Below, piece after piece: positions 26,037 to 34,878 of a stretch of 64,000 bases of DNA. The notes under the pieces were generated by a model. The model was not told where the DNA came from. It saw only the letters and a list, made by a program, of their open reading frames with translations, and did no database searches. Each line of letters opens with the position of its first letter. The first letter of the stretch is position 1. The position numbers were made by a program, and so were the translations under genes. This stretch comes from Barnesiella intestinihominis YIT 11860 (GTDB taxonomy: Bacteria > Bacteroidota > Bacteroidia > Bacteroidales > Barnesiellaceae), in contig NZ_JH815206.1 in assembly GCF_000296465.1 (NCBI RefSeq), positions 110,200-174,199 of the forward strand, in the 5' to 3' direction.

Positions 26037-26663
26037 TCAACAGAATACATTAATAAGAAACGGCACGCTTACTTCGAGTGCTATGCCATGTAAAATAGCT
26101 ATCGGTATGAGTTCTTCTCCCTTATACGAACTTCGCACGATCATGGGAAGGCACACGTCCATCGAATTGATACCCGCTACCGAAATAGGAACCAACCTCC
26201 CACCCCAACGAGCGAGAACGGGTGTACCGAACAAAGCGATCATCTCGCGTATGACATTGGCGAGCAAAGCGATAGTCGCCAATTCGGCAGCTCCTTGCGG
26301 ACCGAGAGTGGCACTTTTAATGTCGGCTATCAACACCGACGATAACGAGTAATACCCGAAACCGCTGCCGATCGTCAAACAATCGTTCAAATCACGCCCA
26401 TGCAGCAAAAAAACACCTATGGCCGAAAATAAAAGCGTACCACCGATAGTAAAAACAGGCAAAAGAGACATGCGGGGATTAAGCGAATGGAATAATCCGC
26501 GTAAATCGTTGTTCGAACCTAAACTAATTCCCACTTGTACAATCAACAGCGAAAGAATAATTATAGGCAAATCATGACCGAGCAACCACTCCGGAGCGAA
26601 ATCGCCCAACCCTACAAATACCCCGGCAAGGAAACAAACCAAAATCATCAAATTCCCTTTCAT
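26037..26663 (-). CDS. LysO-family (DUF340) transporter, large subunit-like half
   Basis: The 208-residue hydrophobic protein matches the C-terminal two-thirds of LysO. It has about six membrane segments, and contains GSGFGYYSLSSVLIADIK and ISVAGINSMDVCLPMIVRSSYKGEELIPIAILHG. E. coli LysO exports lysine. Here the family is encoded by two genes: this start overlaps the stop of the 92-residue half by four bases (ATGA), so the two are translationally coupled and likely form one transporter. The lysine substrate is inferred from the family only. Confidence 0.85.
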   Translation of the reverse strand: MKGNLMILVCFLAGVFVGLGDFAPEWLLGHDLPIIILSLLIVQVGISLGSNNDLRGLFHSLNPRMSLLPVFTIGGTLLFSAIGVFLLHGRDLNDCLTIGSGFGYYSLSSVLIADIKSATLGPQGAAELATIALLANVIREMIALFGTPVLARWGGRLVPISVAGINSMDVCLPMIVRSSYKGEELIPIAILHGIALEVSVPFLINVFC

Positions 26664-26938
26664 GATTCACCTCCTTTCTTAAAAAACAAACGTTGAGCTA
26701 CACGAGCGGCCACAATACTCCCAAGCACTCCGAGGCAGGCAATTACAGCCGCTTGCCAACCGAAATTGTAAAAATTATCTACGAGATTACGATCGGACCC
26801 TATCGACACCCCGAACACAAATAACAGGACACAAACGGTAATCTGTATACTCCATTTCGTCACGCCGACGAAAGAACGTCCGCGCAACATATATCCTACG
26901 CCAACACCCAAAACCAAAAGGATCAAAATACGAAACAT
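26660..26938 (-). CDS. LysO-family (DUF340) transporter, small N-terminal half
   Basis: The 92-residue protein has three membrane segments and the LysO N-terminal pattern GVGVGYMLRGRSFVGVTKWSIQITVCVLLFVFGVSIGSDRNL. It corresponds to the first third of single-chain LysO and overlaps the start of the larger half by four bases. The leader is long (about 280 bases from the candidate promoter at 27221-27228) and has a stable hairpin just before the start. Confidence 0.82.
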   Translation of the reverse strand: MFRILILLVLGVGVGYMLRGRSFVGVTKWSIQITVCVLLFVFGVSIGSDRNLVDNFYNFGWQAAVIACLGVLGSIVAARVAQRLFFKKGGES

Positions 26939-26956
26939 AATTTGACTGTCTTTTAT

Positions 26957-26990
26957 GCCACAGACTACAACGACTCCGTCGTCGTATCCG
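26957..26990 (-). promoter_or_regulatory. Hairpin in the leader of the LysO genes
   Basis: On the minus strand TACGACGAC and GTCGTTGTA pair (one G-U) around a three-base GGA loop, ending about 30 bases before the ATG at 26938. The leader between the candidate promoter and the gene matches no riboswitch class I know. Confidence 0.35.
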
Positions 26991-27220
26991 AGCTACGTTT
27001 ATACGAATGAAAATAACCGGATAGGGCTTCCGCCCGCAAAAGGGGAAAAGAAAACGAGATTTTACAGATTATCCCCCTAAAAATCGATTGGCAGTCAAAT
27101 AAAGCCGCTGAACCAATGGACATGCACGATCGAAAGCGCACGTACTCCCCTGCGCCTTACACCGAAACAAATATGCTTGCCCTGTTGAATCATACGAATA
27201 ACTGAATAAAAATTCGAATG

Positions 27221-27228
27221 CAAAGGTA
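27221..27228 (-). promoter_or_regulatory. Candidate promoter -7 box for the LysO genes
   Basis: TACCTTTG on the minus strand matches TAnnTTTG and lies about 285 bases upstream of the first LysO ATG. The stretch 26939-27450 holds no convincing gene; small minus-strand frames there lack family features. Confidence 0.45.
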
Positions 27229-27453
27229 ATACTCTTCTCCGAATTCTCCAAATCAGGCACACCATTTTGTTTTCGCTACCGAGGGGAGAAGAAAGAATAC
27301 ATCTCAACTTTCCCATGTATTTCTTTCCGCCTTTATCGGGCGGTGAAGCCAAAAGGAAAACGGCGGGTAACGGGCAAAGTAATCCGATACTAACTATAAG
27401 ATGAAACGCTTTCGGTTAGGTGGAGCTTGTCCAGCTTTTTGGGGCAGTTCACC

Positions 27454-27741
27454 TTTAAACTCCTCCCCTTGCCGTGCCCCGTAGCATTGCGGGGTGTGGC
27501 GTTAGCCATATAGGGGAGGTGGCACGTAGTGACGGAGGGGTTGAAATGCGCTATCTCATCAGTCGGTTTATATCAGATATTTAACCCCCTCGCCCTACGG
27601 GCACTCCCCCTATCTCATTCTACGATGAGCAGAGGGAGAGGATTGAAAATGGTATTTCTCGTTTCGGCACAAAGATAGCTTTGTACCCTTCTCCCCTATC
27701 GCATGATACTACGGGACACGGCTGGGGAGATAGGGATTAAA
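27454..27741. repeat. Hairpin-unit array 5 (three units)
   Basis: Unit 27454-27545 is one of the best-preserved: CCCCGTAGCATTGCGGGG, GGCGTTAGCC, then CACGTAGTG, ending GGAGGGGTTGA. Unit 27581-27648 is reversed, with GCCCTACGGGC and CTCATTCTACGATGAG. Unit 27688-27741 has ATGATACTACGGGACACGG. Clear terminal repeats like those of the other elements were not seen. Confidence 0.75.
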
Positions 27742-27756
27742 AAAACTCAGCGGTAT

Positions 27757-28956
27757 TTATACTGCCCGGTAATAATCCTGCAAAAGACAGCGGGCGATGA
27801 AGTCCCAGTTTTCGGCTACAAATGCGGAGTCTCCGTCGGCGAAGCGGGCATCGGGAAGCAGTCGGTTTTCGCACAAATAGATGAGTAGGTCTATGGGGCA
27901 TCGCCCGGGTACGGTAAGGAGCGACAATGCATCCCTTCGGGCTACCTGCGGGTCGTAACAAGGATTGGCAGGGTCGCATACGCATTGGGCTATATCCGAA
28001 GCGATGAGCATGCCTTTGTAAGGCGTGACATAGAGAATAAAATTCTTTTTCCCGGCGAGGTGCGAGAGATGTCCGCCTTCTGTTTCTCCCCATTGCATCC
28101 CTTCGGTAAGAAATTTGTCCAACTCCGAGTAAGAGTCTATGTATTTGACAGGCATGCCTCCGGTTTCTCGGGTGAATTGCCGGTAATAGGGGTGCAGTTC
28201 CTTTTTCTCTTCCGCTTCTTCGGGGAAGGTGTGTTGCCAAAGCAAAGAGACCCATTCGTGAGCAAAGAGCGCCAAAGGTCCGGCCGGCAGAGTATATAGC
28301 GATTCCCGACGCAGTTCGCCGAGCTTGGCGATTCTTTCTTTGTCTCCATGCGATTTACTCTGTGCTTCGTGTGAAAGCTGCCGGGCGAGCGAACGATTGG
28401 AAGGACCCAACAGAAACGAATCCCAAAAGAGCCATTCGGCGAACCGGTAACGGGCTTCGGGGTCGTCGGTATCGTTCAGCTCGGGAAGACAAAATTCTTG
28501 TAACAAGGGTGAGTCGGGAGCTGTTTCGTATTCCGACTCTAACAGATCGTAAATCGTATCGGCCGTTGCGACGAGACGGTTGTCGAGCGGGGAAAGAATC
28601 TCGTGCAAGGAGTCGTGCGTACAAAGCAGATACCAGAGTAGCACTCGCAGGTCTTCCCGGTTTACTTCCCCGTCGTAGTAATTCTCGGCGGGAAAGAATG
28701 GCAGGATACGACCGTAGAGCGAGCGGTGATGGGAGAGAAACGTTGCCCACAATCCCGTACCCGACAGAATATCGGCAAAATAACCTACGACATCGCAACA
28801 AAGACTTTTGGTGGCCTCCTCGGTTAATCTTTCTTTCAACGGAGATATGTTTACGAGGTCGTATACTCGGTTGGCCAGCTGCGTATAATAACGATCGCTG
28901 TCGGTCGTTTGCGTATAAGGCTGTCGAGAAAGCCATTGTTGCAAAGTGATGTTCAT
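27757..28956 (-). CDS. Bacteroidales protein of unknown function (possibly DUF3843)
   Basis: The 399-residue protein starts MNITLQQWLSRQPYTQTTDSDRYYTQLANRVYDLV. It has blocks such as CDVVGYFADILSGTGLW, RILPFFPAENYYDGEVNREDLRVLLWYLL and YRFAEWLFWDSFLLGPSN. The late region FILYVTPYKGMLIASDIAQCVCDP precedes NPCYDP. It looks soluble and mostly helical. I associate this layout with the Bacteroidetes family DUF3843, but from memory only; no catalytic motif is evident. It follows the DUF3467 gene on the same strand after 85 bases. Confidence 0.7.
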   Translation of the reverse strand: MNITLQQWLSRQPYTQTTDSDRYYTQLANRVYDLVNISPLKERLTEEATKSLCCDVVGYFADILSGTGLWATFLSHHRSLYGRILPFFPAENYYDGEVNREDLRVLLWYLLCTHDSLHEILSPLDNRLVATADTIYDLLESEYETAPDSPLLQEFCLPELNDTDDPEARYRFAEWLFWDSFLLGPSNRSLARQLSHEAQSKSHGDKERIAKLGELRRESLYTLPAGPLALFAHEWVSLLWQHTFPEEAEEKKELHPYYRQFTRETGGMPVKYIDSYSELDKFLTEGMQWGETEGGHLSHLAGKKNFILYVTPYKGMLIASDIAQCVCDPANPCYDPQVARRDALSLLTVPGRCPIDLLIYLCENRLLPDARFADGDSAFVAENWDFIARCLLQDYYRAV

Positions 28957-29041
28957 TGTCTTTCCTTTTTTACGAGATTAGTTATTCCGAGTCACACCCG
29001 AAAAGATAACGAGTTAGAGAGAATTCGTCTCCTGTCGGTTG

Positions 29042-29347
29042 TCAGGCTTCCCCGCCGGGAGCCATGAAAGGAGGCATACCGCCCCGTTGAGGATCGTTCA
29101 TTTGTATAGGCCCGAATTGAGCTTCGTATTTGCGTATGTTGTCCTGCAAGGCGAATAACAATCGTTTGGCATGCTCGGCCGTGAGAATGATACGCGATTT
29201 CACCGGAGCTTTGGGAGCACCCGGAGTCATGCGGATAAAGTCGATAACGAACTCCGACGGAGCATGAGAAATAATAGCGAGATTGGAGTAAATGCCTTCG
29301 GCTACTTCGGCAGACAATTCTATCTGGATTTCCTTTTTTTCTTCCAT
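29042..29347 (-). CDS. DUF3467 domain protein
   Basis: The 101-residue protein has the DUF3467 pattern: an acidic beta start (KKEIQIELSAEVAEGIYSNLAIISHAPSEFVIDF), then APKAPVKSRIILTAEHAKRLLFALQDNIRKYEAQFG. The C-terminus is Gly/Met/Pro-rich. The function is unknown. The gene starts two bases before the end of the NigD-like gene, so the two are probably co-transcribed. Confidence 0.88.
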   Translation of the reverse strand: MEEKKEIQIELSAEVAEGIYSNLAIISHAPSEFVIDFIRMTPGAPKAPVKSRIILTAEHAKRLLFALQDNIRKYEAQFGPIQMNDPQRGGMPPFMAPGGEA

Positions 29348-29349
29348 AA

Positions 29350-30012
29350 TCAGTTCAGTTTAAAGTAATAGTATTTATAGTTGAAATTTACTTGATTTAC
29401 ATAAAGTTGCAGCGTCGTATAAGGACGGCTTCGATAAGCCGAGATATTGAACGACGAGTATAGATTGCTCCAATGTCCCTCGGGGTCGTCGTTGCGACTG
29501 TGTCGCAACTGTACTTTCAAAGTATCACCGGAAAGCTCGGCTTCGTCGGCGACAAGCAGGATGCTGTGCGGCCGGCTGTGATAGTCGATACGATACCTCA
29601 GATTAAGGAAGTCGCCGGTTTTCCATACGCTTTGCAAATAAAGAGTGTCGTCGGGCAACTGGTCGATTTTGTCATGGGGTACTATTCGAAGCGTGTCGAA
29701 ATGAATAGCCGAAAGCGCTTGTATTTCTACCTGCTTTTTGTGTTCCGACAACGTTTCTATCGGGCGGTATTGCAGCAATACGCGCACTCCCTCGCCCATG
29801 TCATCGCTGTTTACTTCCGAAACGGGATAAAGCGTATCGACCGGAGCGGAATCGGTTGTCTGGTAGGTGAAATAAGGATTGCCTTTATTCGTATGGCAAG
29901 TGACGATGTCGGCATAGAAGATGCCGTAAATATCTTTTTCATCGTCTCCGCAAGCCGTTGCGAAGATAGATAAAAGGATAAAGGAGCAACCATATAACCA
30001 ACTCTTTTTCAT
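29350..30012 (-). CDS. NigD-like lipoprotein
   Basis: The 220-residue protein has a lipoprotein signal (MKKSWLYGCSFILLSIFATACGDDE, lipobox FATAC). It continues with beta-rich sequence typical of NigD-like proteins of Bacteroidetes, ending in a YTTLQLYVNQVNFNYKYYYFKLN strand pattern. NigD is named from a bacteriocin-linked operon, but most homologues have no known role. It is probably anchored in the outer membrane or periplasm and sits 14 bases after the LolD-like gene. Confidence 0.75.
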   Translation of the reverse strand: MKKSWLYGCSFILLSIFATACGDDEKDIYGIFYADIVTCHTNKGNPYFTYQTTDSAPVDTLYPVSEVNSDDMGEGVRVLLQYRPIETLSEHKKQVEIQALSAIHFDTLRIVPHDKIDQLPDDTLYLQSVWKTGDFLNLRYRIDYHSRPHSILLVADEAELSGDTLKVQLRHSRNDDPEGHWSNLYSSFNISAYRSRPYTTLQLYVNQVNFNYKYYYFKLN

Positions 30013-30026
30013 TTGTATGCCTTGTT

Positions 30027-30698
30027 TTATTCTTCGACAGAAGCGGGAGAAACGATGGAACCGTCTTTCATGAAGAGGGTACGATCGGTCATTCGAGCCA
30101 ACGTCTCGTCGTGCGTGACGATGACGAACGTCTGTTTGAACTCGTCACGCAGGTCGAAAAACAGTTTGTGCAATTCGATTTTGTTTTTCGAATCGAGACT
30201 TCCCGACGGCTCATCGGCAAGTATAACAGAGGGGCGGTTTATCAATGCTCGGGCGACGGCTACTCGCTGTTTTTCACCGCCCGACAGTTGAGCCGGTTTG
30301 TGTCCCAGTCGGTCGCTCAGGCTCAGGAAATCGAGTATCCGCTTGGCTTCCTGTTCTGCATCCGATTGTTTTTTCCCCCCGATGAGAGCCGGAATCATCA
30401 CATTTTCGAGAGCCGTAAATTCGGGCAGCAACTGGTGGAACTGGAATACGAATCCGATGTTACCGTTTCTGAAACGCGCCATTTCCCTATCGGGGAGGTT
30501 ATCCACCCGCCTGCCGTCGTATAAGATTTCCCCGCAATCGGGCTTGTCGAGCGTTCCCACGATCTGCAACAAGGTTGTTTTGCCGGCTCCGCTCGCCCCC
30601 ACGATGGAGACGATTTCGCCCTGTTCGATCACGGCGTCGATACCTTTCAGTACCTCCAAAGAACCATAGCTCTTGTGTATGTTTTTTATCTCTATCAT
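30027..30698 (-). CDS. LolD-like ABC transporter ATP-binding protein
   Basis: The 223-residue ATPase has Walker [13 protein letters not shown], the signature [15 protein letters not shown] at about residue 137, Walker [17 protein letters not shown] and the H-loop VTHDETLA. Its size and the [15 protein letters not shown] region fit the LolD/MacB group that powers lipoprotein release or efflux through a separate permease. No permease gene is adjacent, so the partner must lie elsewhere. Its start overlaps the tcdA stop by four bases (ATGA). Confidence 0.9.
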   Translation of the reverse strand: MIEIKNIHKSYGSLEVLKGIDAVIEQGEIVSIVGASGAGKTTLLQIVGTLDKPDCGEILYDGRRVDNLPDREMARFRNGNIGFVFQFHQLLPEFTALENVMIPALIGGKKQSDAEQEAKRILDFLSLSDRLGHKPAQLSGGEKQRVAVARALINRPSVILADEPSGSLDSKNKIELHKLFFDLRDEFKQTFVIVTHDETLARMTDRTLFMKDGSIVSPASVEE

Positions 30699-31414
30699 AC
30701 TTCTGTTAGTTTTCTAATGACATGCCCCGCCAGATAACACCCGAAGATTGCCGGCAGATAAGAAATTGTCCCGACGGTCGATTTTTTGTTACGTTCTCCT
30801 TCCACGACCACGACGGCGTTACGATCGGCCTGCTCGGTGGAGAATACCGTTTTCAGACCTTTGGAGATACCCTCTTTCCGCAATCGCAATCTCACCGCTT
30901 TTGCCAAAGCGCAATGGTAGGTATCGGCTATGTCGGCTATCCGTATGGCCGACGGGTCTTTGCGTCCGCCTGCACCCATCGATGAAACGATTTTGATTTT
31001 ATGCCGCAGGCAATAGGCGATCAAAGCTACCTTCGGCGCCAGCGTGTCGATGGCATCGATGACAAAATCTATTTCGCCGCCCTCCAACAAAACAGGTATA
31101 TCTTCCTCTTCGATGAAACGGTGTTGTGCCGTCAACTTCAAATCGGGGTTTATATCGAGAAACCGTTCTTTCAACACCTCTACTTTGGGTTTTCCCAAGG
31201 TACTGTGCAAAGCGACCAATTGTCGGTTCAGGTTGCTCTCTGACACGGTGTCTCCGTCGATAATCGTCAAAGCTCCTATACCGGCTCGCACGATCATTTC
31301 GGCGGCATAAGCCCCTACACCACCCACCCCCACGACAAGGACGTGGGCATTTTGCAATCGCTTTATCGGTTCATCGCCAAACAGCAGCCGGGTACGTGAC
31401 AACCATTCGTCCAT
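30695..31414 (-). CDS. tcdA: tRNA threonylcarbamoyladenosine dehydratase
   Basis: The 239-residue E1-like enzyme has the ThiF-family nucleotide site [24 protein letters not shown] near residue 25 and the acidic [13 protein letters not shown] motif. [18 protein letters not shown] and [14 protein letters not shown] follow, as in TcdA (CsdL). It cyclises t6A at position 37 of tRNA to ct6A using ATP. It is the first gene of a minus-strand run with the LolD-like, NigD-like and DUF3467 genes. Confidence 0.93.
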   Translation of the reverse strand: MDEWLSRTRLLFGDEPIKRLQNAHVLVVGVGGVGAYAAEMIVRAGIGALTIIDGDTVSESNLNRQLVALHSTLGKPKVEVLKERFLDINPDLKLTAQHRFIEEEDIPVLLEGGEIDFVIDAIDTLAPKVALIAYCLRHKIKIVSSMGAGGRKDPSAIRIADIADTYHCALAKAVRLRLRKEGISKGLKTVFSTEQADRNAVVVVEGERNKKSTVGTISYLPAIFGCYLAGHVIRKLTEV

Positions 31415-31704
31415 CTTTTCTTATGCGGTTTGTCTGTATATAATTGAATGACGAAGATACTCTTTTTTACCGAAAATCGGAAATGGCCGAGGCAAATTAA
31501 AGTCGAACGCATTGGCGATAGTAATATGGATAACGGTTTTTCGTCGATTCAGAAATGCGATTTGTCTTTTACTCACGACTTCCGTGGCACACGGATAGGC
31601 AGGACGATAGTAATCGATATGATTTTTATTCTATTTATAGATTTTATTCACAGGATTTTTGGTAAAAATAAGATTCATTGGGTTTTTCGGTAATCTCCTC
31701 ATTG

Positions 31705-31712
31705 TATATTTG
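31705..31712 (+). promoter_or_regulatory. Promoter -7 box of the cysteine-rich protein gene
   Basis: TATATTTG fits the consensus and lies 100 bases before the ATG. The leader can fold around GCCGAGATACTAAGGC and AACCTTGCTGGC. The rest of the 31415-31811 gap shows no gene. Confidence 0.6.
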
Positions 31713-31811
31713 CGTTGTAAAATAATACGAAATAGACTATGCCGAGATACTAAGGCAACCTTGCTGGCTTTCTATTTTGTAAAGTAGTCACCTATTAAAA
31801 ATAAAGTAATT

Positions 31812-32102
31812 ATGAAGAAGTTTCTTGTTATGGCGTGTATCGCCGCTGCTTCGATGATAGCCTTGCCGGCTGTGGCTCAAACGACTACCGGTAGTAAGAC
31901 CCAAACGGAATGCTGTAAAAAAGGCAAAGCCGATTGTAAGAAAGAGTGTAATTGCACCGATTGCAAATGCAAAGATTGTAAAGCGACGGCTCCTTGTTGC
32001 GACTCTAAGGCAAAATGCAACGACAAGGCCGATTGCTGCAAACAAACCAAATGTGATAAGGCTAAGGCTCCTTGCTGCGAAAAGAAGAATGTAAAAAAGT
32101 AA
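31812..32102 (+). CDS. Secreted cysteine-rich, metallothionein-like small protein
   Basis: The 96-residue precursor has a clear signal peptide (MKKFLVMACIAAASMIALPAVA, cleavage before QTT). The mature part of about 74 residues has 16 cysteines and many lysines, in CC and CxxC-like spacings (ECCKKGKADCKKECNCTDCKCKDC, abbreviated here as clusters of CC, CxxxC, CxC and CxxC). It lacks hydrophobic residues for a folded core, so metal binding or disulfide cross-linking is likely. I recognise no named family. It has its own promoter and terminator. Confidence 0.85.
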   Translation: MKKFLVMACIAAASMIALPAVAQTTTGSKTQTECCKKGKADCKKECNCTDCKCKDCKATAPCCDSKAKCNDKADCCKQTKCDKAKAPCCEKKNVKK

Positions 32103-32128
32103 ATTTTGTTGTTGAAAGATGAATTCGG

Positions 32129-32160
32129 GGCGACCGCAAAATTGCGGTCGCCTTTTATTT
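32129..32160 (+). terminator. Rho-independent terminator of the cysteine-rich gene
   Basis: GGCGACCGCAA pairs with TTGCGGTCGCC around two bases and is followed by TTTTATTT, 27 bases after the stop codon. Confidence 0.92.
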
Positions 32161-32186
32161 GATGACCCGTAGTTTTCTTTGGAATA

Positions 32187-33056
32187 TTATGCCGGAGTCG
32201 TGGTTATGTCCGTGTGGCCATGCCCCATGCGGTTCCTGTATTTCGTAGGCGAGACTTCTTTGTATTTCAGAAATGTCCGGCAAAAATGAGATAGATTATT
32301 AAATCCTACGCCGTACGCTATCTCGGAGACCGATTTGTCCGTCGTCGACAACAGGCGGCAGGCTATATCCATACGGTAGGTATTGAGATAACTCGTAAAC
32401 GATACCCCTTTCATTCGTTTGAAAAAGACGCAGAACGAAGAACGGTTCATATGTACGAGGGTGGCGATTTCGTCGATAGGAATATCGTGATTATAATGCA
32501 AGGAAACATAAATCTCTATCTGTTGTATCTTCTTGTCTCGTTTCTTTAACGGGCGATTGATTCCTGTCGGATTCATCTCGTCGGAAAGAGCCAGATGTCC
32601 GAGTATCCGTATCACTCCCGATAATTGTCCGAGCGAGTCGGTTTTTATTATTTCCTGCATTTCATGCCTCACATTTTTCAATAAATCGCCTCGTAACTGA
32701 AAGGCCGTGTGTTGCCGGCTGTCGAGATGTCCGAGCGGCCCTATTTCGGGTAACGTAACCGAGAGTTCTTTAAACAGATTTTTCCTGAAAAGCAGACAAA
32801 TATCCTCTACCACATTGCCGGGATTGTTGTCGAATATCCAACCGTGCAACATGTCGGGCGGTATTAAAAAGATTTCATCTTTCGTGAAAGGTTGCGATTG
32901 GTCGCCGATAACGAATGTGCCGCAACCTCTGATAATGTAGATAAGTTCCCAGTCCGATTGTGTATGAATGGGAAACTCCTCGGACGGGTTTAGCAAATCG
33001 TGTAATACGAGAAAAGAATGCGTACCTCCTGTCAAGTGATAATATTTGGATTCCAT
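32187..33056 (-). CDS. AraC family transcriptional regulator
   Basis: The 289-residue protein has an N-terminal cupin-like sensing domain (residues 1-120, DWELIYIIRGCGTFVIGDQSQPFTKDEIFLIPPDMLHG). The C-terminal double helix-turn-helix covers about 185-280, with IDEIATLVHMNRSSFCVFFKRMKGVSFTSYLNTYRMDIACRLL and the signature VSEIAYGVGFNNLSHFCRTFLKYKEVSPTKYRN. Such regulators respond to sugars or their derivatives. It diverges from the acyltransferase gene, with 112 bases between the starts, so it may control that gene. The ligand is not readable. Confidence 0.93.
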   Translation of the reverse strand: MESKYYHLTGGTHSFLVLHDLLNPSEEFPIHTQSDWELIYIIRGCGTFVIGDQSQPFTKDEIFLIPPDMLHGWIFDNNPGNVVEDICLLFRKNLFKELSVTLPEIGPLGHLDSRQHTAFQLRGDLLKNVRHEMQEIIKTDSLGQLSGVIRILGHLALSDEMNPTGINRPLKKRDKKIQQIEIYVSLHYNHDIPIDEIATLVHMNRSSFCVFFKRMKGVSFTSYLNTYRMDIACRLLSTTDKSVSEIAYGVGFNNLSHFCRTFLKYKEVSPTKYRNRMGHGHTDITTTPA

Positions 33057-33135
33057 CTGGGACTGTTTTATATAAAATGTAAATATAAATCAAAAGTTTC
33101 GAACTATATGCAAATATCAATCAAAATAAGAGTCC

Positions 33136-33143
33136 TACTTTTG
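33136..33143 (+). promoter_or_regulatory. Promoter -7 box of the acyltransferase gene
   Basis: TACTTTTG lies 26 bases before the ATG in the divergent gap with the AraC regulator. Confidence 0.55.
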
Positions 33144-33168
33144 TACCCGTAAAAAACAGCATAATATC

Positions 33169-34332
33169 ATGGAGAAAATCACCGATGCGGTTATGTCCGA
33201 AAAACCACGTTATGCTATTCTCGACGGATTGCGAGGAGTGGCTGCCGTGATTGTCGTCGCCTTTCATTTGTTTGAAACTTATTCCAAAGGTCCCGCTTAT
33301 CAAATATTGAACCACGGCTATCTTGCCGTCGATTTCTTCTTTGTACTTTCTGGTTTCGTGATCGGATATGCTTATGACAATCGATGGGGAAAGATGTCCA
33401 CTCTGGCTTTTTTCAAACGCCGTTTAATCCGGTTGCACCCTATGGTAATCATGGGGTCGGCAATAGGCGCATTGTTGTTCTATTTCGGTAATTGCGAACG
33501 TTTCCCTCTTATAGACCAAACTGCATGGTGGCAGGTACTGCTCATGTTTCTGCTTGCCTGTACGATGATACCGGCGCTTACCAGTTGGGATATACGAGGC
33601 TGGCAAGAGACCAATCCGCTCAATGGGCCTACTTGGTCGCTCCTGTGGGAATATCTGGCGAATATTCTTTATGCTTTGGTCGTCCGTAGGTTCTCCAAAA
33701 TCGCATTGGTTTGTTTTGTTTCCTTTGCGGCGTTTTTGACACTCGATTTGACACTTAATCTCGATGTGTTCGGGTTACTTGCCCATCGAGACATTACGGC
33801 TTATACCGTTATCGGAGGTTGGAGCATTACCCCCGAACAGGTCTATATCGGTATCGTTCGGGTGCTTTATCCGTTCTTCGGAGGATTATTACTGTTTCGT
33901 ATAGGAAAACTTATTCGGGTAAAGGCCGGCTTCTGGTGGTGTTCGTTACTCGTCGTTGCAGCTTTGGTAATGCCTCGTATCGGAGGCGAAACCGATGCTT
34001 GGCAAAACGGTATCTATGATGCGGCATGTATACTCCTTTTGTTCCCCGTTATCGTGGCGATGGGAGCCGGCAGCGAGGTAAAGGGGAAACACAGTGTGGC
34101 CGTATGCAATTATCTGGGCGAAATCTCCTATCCGCTCTATATTACCCATTATCCCTTTGCCTATATGCAGATGGCGTGGGTGACACACAATCCTGATGCA
34201 TCTATGGGAGCGCACGTATTTGTCTCCGTATCGACGTTTATCTTGTCTGTCGGTGTGGCACACGCTTGTTTGAAACTCTATGATTTGCCTGTTCGCAATT
34301 GGCTGAAAAACAGGTTTCTTGTAAATAAGTAA
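33169..34332 (+). CDS. Acyltransferase 3 (OafA/YrhL) family membrane protein
   Basis: The 387-residue protein has the acyltransferase-3 opening YAILDGLRGVAAVIVVAFHLFE, with the catalytic His region near residue 34, and VDFFFVLSGFVIGYAYDNRW. About ten membrane helices follow, with FFKRRLIRLHPM and PTWSLLWEYLANILYALV (the family's conserved W/S/E cluster). LGEISYPLYITHYPF lies near the C-terminus. These enzymes O-acylate sugars or glycolipids using acyl-CoA at the inner membrane. The target glycan is unknown. Control by the divergent AraC gene is inference. Confidence 0.92.
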   Translation: MEKITDAVMSEKPRYAILDGLRGVAAVIVVAFHLFETYSKGPAYQILNHGYLAVDFFFVLSGFVIGYAYDNRWGKMSTLAFFKRRLIRLHPMVIMGSAIGALLFYFGNCERFPLIDQTAWWQVLLMFLLACTMIPALTSWDIRGWQETNPLNGPTWSLLWEYLANILYALVVRRFSKIALVCFVSFAAFLTLDLTLNLDVFGLLAHRDITAYTVIGGWSITPEQVYIGIVRVLYPFFGGLLLFRIGKLIRVKAGFWWCSLLVVAALVMPRIGGETDAWQNGIYDAACILLLFPVIVAMGAGSEVKGKHSVAVCNYLGEISYPLYITHYPFAYMQMAWVTHNPDASMGAHVFVSVSTFILSVGVAHACLKLYDLPVRNWLKNRFLVNK

Positions 34333-34424
34333 GGCCAGTCTATTTGGAACGGCAACATGTAAATCGAAATATTCTGCATTTTCATTAGCATCGGATTACC
34401 GGTAGTAATACCTACACTTTACTC

Positions 34425-34876
34425 TGCATCGCAATATGGCGATATAAGGAGAATACCCACAAGGCAAGGGGTGGAGGATAAATATCCCATAACCCGACTA
34501 ATGAGATGGCGTTTTCAACCCCTCTGTCCTTCGGACACCTCCCCTATATTTTACTGTGCAAAACACAGGGGAGGAGGTGAATCCCCATAAAGCTCCGAAG
34601 GAGTAAAAACTGTTAATGTGATACTTTCAATCCTCTCCCTCTACTCATCGTAGATGAGATAGGGGGAGTTCCCGCAGGGCGAAGGGGTTGAACTCTACAA
34701 CCAAATGATCTTTTTCAACCCTTCTCCTTAGAAACTATTGTTTCTTCGGTGTCTCCTCTATATGGCTAACATAGTACCCCGTAATACTACGGGACACGGC
34801 AGGGGGAGGAGTTTGAAAATGTATTAAACCTCTCACCCTATATTTCGCTATTGCAAAGCACCGAGGGGGAATTGAA
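34425..34876. repeat. Hairpin-unit array 6 (four clear units)
   Basis: The gap 34333-34878 between the converging acyltransferase and sulfatase genes holds units at 34515-34580 (GTCCTTCGGAC; TTTTACTGTGCAAAACA), 34626-34692 (CTCATCGTAGATGAG; CCCGCAGGG), 34714-34816 (GAAACTATTGTTTC; CCCGTAATACTACGGG) and a short one at 34825-34875. A diverged fragment precedes them near 34432-34482. No gene is supported here. Confidence 0.75.
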
Positions 34877-34878
34877 AA

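Noticed and set aside
25205-26053. 282-codon plus-strand ORF
   Set aside because: It begins inside a repeat unit and overlaps the minus-strand ORF at 25346-25960, which has gene-like codon use and composition.
27069-27352. Small minus-strand ORFs of 63 and 85 codons upstream of the LysO genes
   Set aside because: No family features or convincing start; more likely leader and non-coding sequence.
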